From a virus: 29,036 nucleotides of DNA. The position numbers and the translations under genes are program-made. Shown piece by piece: positions 26,501-29,036 of the stretch; positions within the stretch are counted from its first letter, which is position 1; every line of letters starts with the position of its first letter. Below the pieces are notes generated by a model. It was not told the origin of the DNA and searched no databases. It saw nothing but the letters and a program-made list of their open reading frames with translations. Where the stretch lies: positions 1 through 29,036 of IMG/VR virus record IMGVR_UViG_3300040751_003361, one strand, 5' to 3'.

Positions 26501-29036
26501 ACTGTGTGATCCACATCTTCTAGGTCCACATAGCCTGCACTCTGAAGCACAGAACTGTCTATAAACTTTGCTGGAAATGGATTACCATTGTATTCAGCAC
26601 TTTTTAAGTATACATCATTTTGAGGAATAGTAATACGTAAATCTGTGTTGTTAACATTTGAAGTTTCACTCAATTCAATTGGTTGAGGGTTTAATCTAAA
26701 AGCAGATTCGTCTAAAGCAAATTCTACTTCTTGATATGCTTCACTGGCTCCGAACTGTCCTTTACGTATTGCCCATTCTTCATTGAATTCTACACTTTCT
26801 TTATCTGCACTGGTCAGTGCTTTAAACAGTTTATCTAAACTGTTGCGTGTTCCTTTTTCTCTAATATATCCTTGATAAAACTTGTATTGACTCACATCAT
26901 CGTTTATGATATTGGTCAAATAATTTCTAGGTTGGTAACCCATTAAATGCTGTGACATTTTTTGCTGTTCAATGTCAAAATTATCTGTTTCTAAATCATA
27001 AAAGTCAGTGAACTGAAGTGCTTTGTAATCAAAATTCGGTATTAATTTTGATTCTGGTCTTTCATCTAATCTAACCCATTTTTTACTGTCAAAATCTGCA
27101 CTGCCTTCCACTTTGTTTTTTGCAGAGTAATAATACTGTTTGTATTTGATCAATGCTGATGCAGTGTAATTTTTAAAAGGAGTCCAATCTTCAACTGTGG
27201 CTTTATCAAACACAAAACCTGGTACACTGCTACTTCCATTCCAATCTGCAGAAATGTATCCAAGCACTTTTAATCTTTCTTGTCTGTACCCTGCTTCGGG
27301 TTGATAAATCACATCATTGAACACTGTTGTATTGTTTAATATACACACATGCTCTTTTTGTACTACAGGAATACGAGCAAAATATATTCCATTTACAGTG
27401 TTTTTTGTGATCAATTCAAAATGATTATCTTGTCTAACAATTCTTAATTTTTCTTTCTCAATTTTTCTACCGTCTTCTTTTAAAATTTCATATTGACTTC
27501 TTAATTCAAACAAATTGTCTGCTGTTGAAAAACTACTGTCTAACACTAATTTAGTAGCGGACGGACTCAAACTAATTACTGAACCTGCTTGCCAGTTTTG
27601 TGTACTCCAAAATAAAAATTCTTGTAAACTTAATCTCCAATTGGCAACTTTTTCTAAACGTTCGTCAAATTGATCAAACTTAAAACCTAAACTTTTTAGA
27701 TAAGCATCATAGCTCAATATAAAATCAGAAACATCTTGTACAGATTTATACACAGTGCCATAAGGAACTTGTTGTACAATATTACTAAAGTTTTTTCTAA
27801 TTGCTACTGTTACCCCTCCTTCAAGTGGTAAAGTTGCTAATTTTGTAAACTTTGTAGAATCAAATGTTTGTGTTGAAGAATGTGTTTCTGACACAGCATA
27901 AAAACTACGATCATATTTTACATATGCAGATTTGACGTAATATTTTTCGGCTTCCCATTCAACAAAATTTGCACTGACACCTCCCACTGTGGTGTTTGGA
28001 TCTACAGATGTTTTGATTGATGGTAAAATTTTAAATGTTGGATTTAGTCTATCATACCCTCTTACAATGTAACCTGCACCTTGTTTTTCAATTATCAACC
28101 CACTGTAAGTGTAGTTGTCTATTGGTGCACTACTGTTAAAAGCAATTGTATAATCTTCTTCAGGTACAAAAACGTTTGTAGATGCAGTGGTTGTTTTGCT
28201 GTCTAATTTAATTTTAAATTTTTCTTTAGAAGTATATCCTCTTACTTTGAAACCCAATCTTGGTTCCAAAGAATTTACTAATTGTTTGTATTCTGTGTAA
28301 TTTTGCAAATCCACAACATTTACATATTCTGCGATGTAGTTGGTCAATCCTGCTGTAGACACTTTGTCTGTATCATTCACTGTGTTAGGAAAAATTAAAT
28401 TTTTTGTGCTTATTCGATTGTTAGTGTTACTGTAAACCAACTGACCTGCACTATTTTTCTTTATTCTAGATCTATCAAACGCAACTCCCATAAACTTGGC
28501 TGGTTTATTCAACAAAAATCCTGTCATTAAAGCAAAAGGATAATTTGAACTTCTACGCCATGCAGTTTCGACTGGTGCTTCATCTCCAAACACAAAACTA
28601 TTTTTAGTGGGTTCTAACACATATTGTTTTGCAAAATTACTTTCTAATGGACTTAATAAATTTCCCGAACTATCAACAGGTATATGTCCTGTTAGACCAG
28701 GTCTTTTAAATTTTTTAACGAACACTGCACTTTTATTTGGCTCCCTAATAACTCCATCTTGTAGGTCTTGCCATAGCACAAGGTTATCACTGGTGTAAGG
28801 CGCTGGACCATACACACTTTCCCACCAAGTGGGCTGTTCTGTAAATCCTAACATTTCCCAAGGTGTTATGTGCGGTCTATCAGTGTCATATGCCATTTTG
28901 TAAACTGAACGCCAGAATCCTGGCAATACATCACCTGTTGGAGACAACATACTTGAATAATTGAATGTAAAACTGTCTGTATCTGAATGCACATCATTTT
29001 CAGTGTAATCAATATTACCCACTAACCTTAGCCAAT
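17572..29036 (-). CDS. Giant virion structural protein (5' end outside the window)
   Basis: An uninterrupted frame of at least 3,816 residues. A GTG at 29022 is available, but the frame stays open to the window edge (…WLRLVGNIDY), so the true start is most likely further upstream. Features seen, numbered from that GTG: an early WWESVYGPAPYT segment (about 70); FG-GAP/integrin-like propeller blades near 1008, 1072, 1683, 1808, 1864 and 1920 (FGKSISANSNNTLLAISAP, YGTSVSVSDDGNLIAVGSP); GSGY-rich beta modules near 2390-2455 and 2755-2815; a run of VNG-type beta repeats from about 2860 to 3725; and a LFIDGERIEYYRI segment near 3640. No catalytic motif is seen. Position and content fit a large baseplate or tail-fibre-associated protein. 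A role analogous to large T4 baseplate wedge proteins is possible but not shown. Confidence 0.85.
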   Translation of the reverse strand, partial: WLRLVGNIDYTENDVHSDTDSFTFNYSSMLSPTGDVLPGFWRSVYKMAYDTDRPHITPWEMLGFTEQPTWWESVYGPAPYTSDNLVLWQDLQDGVIREPNKSAVFVKKFKRPGLTGHIPVDSSGNLLSPLESNFAKQYVLEPTKNSFVFGDEAPVETAWRRSSNYPFALMTGFLLNKPAKFMGVAFDRSRIKKNSAGQLVYSNTNNRISTKNLIFPNTVNDTDKVSTAGLTNYIAEYVNVVDLQNYTEYKQLVNSLEPRLGFKVRGYTSKEKFKIKLDSKTTTASTNVFVPEEDYTIAFNSSAPIDNYTYSGLIIEKQGAGYIVRGYDRLNPTFKILPSIKTSVDPNTTVGGVSANFVEWEAEKYYVKSAYVKYDRSFYAVSETHSSTQTFDSTKFTKLATLPLEGGVTVAIRKNFSNIVQQVPYGTVYKSVQDVSDFILSYDAYLKSLGFKFDQFDERLEKVANWRLSLQEFLFWSTQNWQAGSVISLSPSATKLVLDSSFSTADNLFELRSQYEILKEDGRKIEKEKLRIVRQDNHFELITKNTVNGIYFARIPVVQKEHVCILNNTTVFNDVIYQPEAGYRQERLKVLGYISADWNGSSSVPGFVFDKATVEDWTPFKNYTASALIKYKQYYYSAKNKVEGSADFDSKKWVRLDERPESKLIPNFDYKALQFTDFYDLETDNFDIEQQKMSQHLMGYQPRNYLTNIINDDVSQYKFYQGYIREKGTRNSLDKLFKALTSADKESVEFNEEWAIRKGQFGASEAYQEVEFALDESAFRLNPQPIELSETSNVNNTDLRITIPQNDVYLKSAEYNGNPFPAKFIDSSVLQSAGYVDLEDVDHTVFEYKDLANLEANNIFADQYIWSGYNNRLWNVYKIVNSGATSTQITLNESNITITLDQGISVSNDEFVVLVFAEQKFICKVISNSVNTLLVELNPDVPDDEDAQILTFAESRLASADQINNIVNNRGLQENDTFWIDESDANRWAVVKNNSVYKSHQEISNTKNTDTQFGKSISANSNNTLLAISAPTESEGKIYVYEKGTETGQYSLLQIIDSPVENIFATDSQTFDTGVEYGRTLALSDDGLHLMVGVPNASNIRTNFEGTYDPTVTYDVNQIVLYKEQLWKALNTIYSRDDSVDFNSFDSHVFAFESTYNPNLFQYFNTTNLVIGDHVFPNVPTQHMLIRASREQFTGTAIGDKLQLKWNKYTTIYPNGREPFGGEYTAQNIDSSFLTGEHAIVYKVEKMFVIEETVNDPEVNDIVYTGSGEARIVYIRREGTRTLLYVNQITGAFAEADNLFTGVELPVGAYTTPFNEDVEYNAGWWYIETPFNQIPSPSSYPTDSDVENNVLADVNPALVIKDIIKNQESRSVKTFVNSLDTVDAKANTQPDHPTESSEVGIMTYNQEFVVSGSGESQGLKTSKLWYTRATASIVFNKVAYDDGVGETENNTVSMWFNTIRDEDGDRFDPTTIGLSFDDLNKKQRIKDIWNGKILVQAQPDPNGNFYIPTVGDIVLDNTTSNTGEVAYVRTVGFNEVELFIKNKTGTFRLGSQFTEPGNLTIVGAPNRQIGAILKTEFENQSAGSLFVFEDDNFLTPTDNSENVYETVGKEYWLWNEITIQGTNRIANVPSKINKDWQQVYNIPLGEGSATGGTNEGALVIYSRTPGSQFVLNGVFTVPETETNLRLGSRIKFARVSGQLYAYVSAEGNNQALLPGSVHIFKLQNSQWILAKDENYKGPFNDNVPYYSDDIVFSGEYFYQAQTNVDANSDLSSQAWTQLDSSVGYRNVIPNTEQILHDSSVLVQPLGDSSITTNGLVKFAKTFDVSKNGAVIITSDEYSGNSTDLHVFRLKQGHYVYTQTLFPPHNETSYGTSVSVSDDGNLIAVGSPGDDTNNTDSGLVYIWKQNNGEFELSQTLRTPESAQSERFGDNLDFDGDTLIVTSSKGVGTVHVFNNIDGKLLYGEKFSYYADSTIDSFGDNFVVRKNHITLALLDLQLTGTGVGTVLDYRRDNTTSWRKIRQPHDTVNLDKIKSVFLYNKKTNEIYTTLDYVDALQGKIIGPAEQEITYKTPFDPAVYNTGTLGNIDTTNHWNSDQVGKIWWDISKASYKYPYQNDLIYNNNNTNSLFAGASIDVYEWVESIYKPSQWDELSSGENGASLGISGTTRYGDDAYVIYNRYDSIAQSKLPLYYYWVKNKSEVPNREGRKISAETIAKLIENPQQQGMKYIQFYGPNKFGLVNCADLLDNKDTVLSVRFWTIDNTSINVHTEYQLMTENDENSVPSADIETSWFNSLVGSDAFGNFVPDIDLSEKLRYGTLLRPRQSWFKNRIEALKQFVERTNSVLVQNLIADTRDISSLLQIEDAPSTNTNLFDKTVDSVDDLNFVGIANISTASLNISVEDGKIMSVTVTNPGAGYTRVPAVEIIGKGNGAVIEITIDSQGKVDSATVKKQGSGYQQSTTVNIRNYAVLVSSDKNLGGKWAIYEFNGKEWNRTKTQSINVQLYWDYADWYDTGYNQFTAIDYSVLQSYELQGLDDQIGEVIKIQNVGSGGWLLLEKIANVNTDDYTQNYKTIGKQNGTIQLKTNLYDFSNTLGYESAGYDTLYYDAIPTLETRIILEAIRDKLLIDDLKVEYNKLFFSSLRYSLSENKINDFAIKTSFVKAKHNVGELSQKVTFNNDNLANYQDYINEVKPYKTKVREYVSTYDKTDPANIQTTDFDIAPRYNSANQIQPISAVVKDSAIVGTIADTYPDKHWKDNVGFKVTSITVADGGTGYGQNPQITITGGGGSGCTAKPIVRAGVITRVDILTQGSGYLSAPTVTIPNFNDDGTTARLYAVLGDSLIKSTHITTKFDRIARLFTTENSTKDVLTKTETFEGGTGQINYDLKWPMNITNSNTVIKVDGLQVLDTQFSIKNVKDTTKSYARFKGRITFEQPVAVGLSIEIQYNIDPDMLQAFDRIELFYEPTSGMPGKQLSQLVDGVDYGGVEIQSLDFVNASGYDNDSKPYMTGAWDVYDESFEDETFTVDGSTTALQLQRPLENGVVYNVYRNGTRIDDPNYPSDGSTPILNSNAIMTSITGDGTTQIIDLVSLGVPVVDNDVIEVRKSTSDGSFLADPTAYDTLMEGGNLSYTTATGTKAEDINVDGDGFITATTSKGPEELVPGHVFDTLDIQVFDRGGETGSKISSYNHVGDGATVEYAFQDYPQSVDAVFITINNVMIDRSEYTVDFQNKKIIFDTAPATDSKLNYVTMSNNGESILDIDTLMGDGCTVDFLTRATYSDSFSVYATVNGVRTTDFTTFESDENYSDDKRIVIRFNVAPASSDVISFVVYASVSKTFSEVSHDQFVADGSSTSYALTQTPFNATPLGHNTIVEVNGLVLNPGFSYEFTVTNAIEYELPNWQQIPGSAGAQDVKVYVNNVELQSNQYRWNPGNSSVSLQIGTAVAGDLLKVFVLSDGDYQIDSDGNLLLDSVPSQGHIINVTQFSNHDVQKIERINFDVVARQTIQVDSEDYYTLNQLRNGRIKLRRPASDAQYVWVFVNGLKLTPSVDYKVTNDQMYIKIGTPIADNDQIDLVHFSSPKFVTKFGFRQFKDMTNLTTYRRLGNDRRYYLAQPLNYYDKTIELNTTDGLPTPSTSQLNPGVLFIDGERIEYYRIDEGNKVSQLKRGTKGTGIKETYEITTEVFEQSANQTVPYKDQTITQTYIFDGSNSTFELGWAAKSVNEFELFVGGVRMRKNAIQSFDVTKDQDSPEADITLPAEYSVTNINDNETTFTVTNTENLPVGTKITVIRRVGLIWNEIVDQNTTKTLAQSNNSIGNFLREKEVTLPQ
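17850..20440 (-). repeat. VNG-type beta-domain repeats in the C-terminal part of the giant protein
   Basis: About eight degenerate units, irregularly spaced, share the pattern DG-s/t-x-x-f-x-L, then V-x-V-N/D-G, a short turn with Y, I-x-F/I and AP/P-x-x-x-D-x-I-x-V. Clear examples include ITINNVMIDRSEYTV, ATVNGVRTTDF, VEVNGLVLNPGFSYEF, VYVNNVELQSNQYRW, VFVNGLKLTPSVDYKV and LFVGGVRMRKN. They suggest an elongated stalk of repeated small beta domains. Confidence 0.5.
20570..21880 (-). repeat. Two GSGY-rich beta modules inside the giant protein
   Basis: Two related stretches of the giant protein, around 21660-21860 and 20580-20760, share a pattern of G-G/A-GY, then P-V/I-I, a glycine-rich turn, and a second GSGY with TV-I. 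Examples are TNPGAGYTRVPAVEI with KKQGSGYQQSTTVNI, and ADGGTGYGQNPQITI with TQGSGYLSAPTVTI. They look like duplicated small beta domains, often present in structural proteins of marine phages. Confidence 0.55.

Noticed and set aside
1-29036. tRNA genes, CRISPR arrays, transposases, integrases or homing endonucleases
   Set aside because: None seen: all but short gaps are filled by the listed genes, and no spaced direct repeats or relevant protein motifs were found.

Overview
The window looks like part of the genome of an AT-rich marine T4-like myovirus, of the pelagiphage or cyanophage type. Coding is very dense: there is no non-coding stretch over 90 bp, and genes often overlap by 4-31 bp. 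T4-type late promoter boxes (A/T-ATAAATA) sit at gene starts. Just over half of the window encodes virion proteins of the kind seen in marine T4-like phages: a giant structural protein, tandem tail fibres and a tail-collar domain. No tRNA, CRISPR array, integrase or IS element was seen. The host cannot be fixed from the sequence alone; SAR11 or a picocyanobacterium are the plausible candidates.

Layout. (1) 1-6058, mostly + strand, is an enzyme block. It holds a radical SAM/SPASM protein split by a frameshift at an A7 run, an SGNH-type hydrolase on the - strand, a second radical SAM protein, a NodU/CmcH-type carbamoyltransferase, two tandem nitroreductase-fold paralogues and a Rossmann methyltransferase. 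The genes from 1695 to 6058 are tightly coupled and probably form one operon behind a late-type promoter box near 1653. (2) 6051-10145, - strand, is a block of four glycosyltransferase-like genes in two paralogous pairs, an unrecognised protein between the pairs, and a small coiled-coil-like protein at its head. A sigma70-like promoter (TTGACT-17-TATAAT) lies just upstream. (3) 10190-29036, - strand, is the virion block. In order of transcription it holds a giant structural protein of more than 3,800 residues whose start lies outside the window, a conserved structural protein, three tail-fibre paralogues (the first with a tail-collar domain), and another structural protein. Two copies of the 15-mer ATAAATACAAGGAGA, a late promoter box fused to a Shine-Dalgarno sequence, precede two of these genes.

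How the parts may work together (inference). The virion block builds distal tail and host-recognition parts. The enzyme and glycosyltransferase blocks beside it carry group-transfer and radical chemistry suited to making or decorating a glycan or small molecule, such as a modified host surface glycan, a tail-fibre decoration or a secreted metabolite. No substrate can be read from the sequence. The mix of two radical SAM/SPASM proteins, a carbamoyltransferase, paired nitroreductase-fold proteins, a methyltransferase, an SGNH hydrolase and four glycosyltransferases is the best candidate here for an undescribed phage-encoded pathway.
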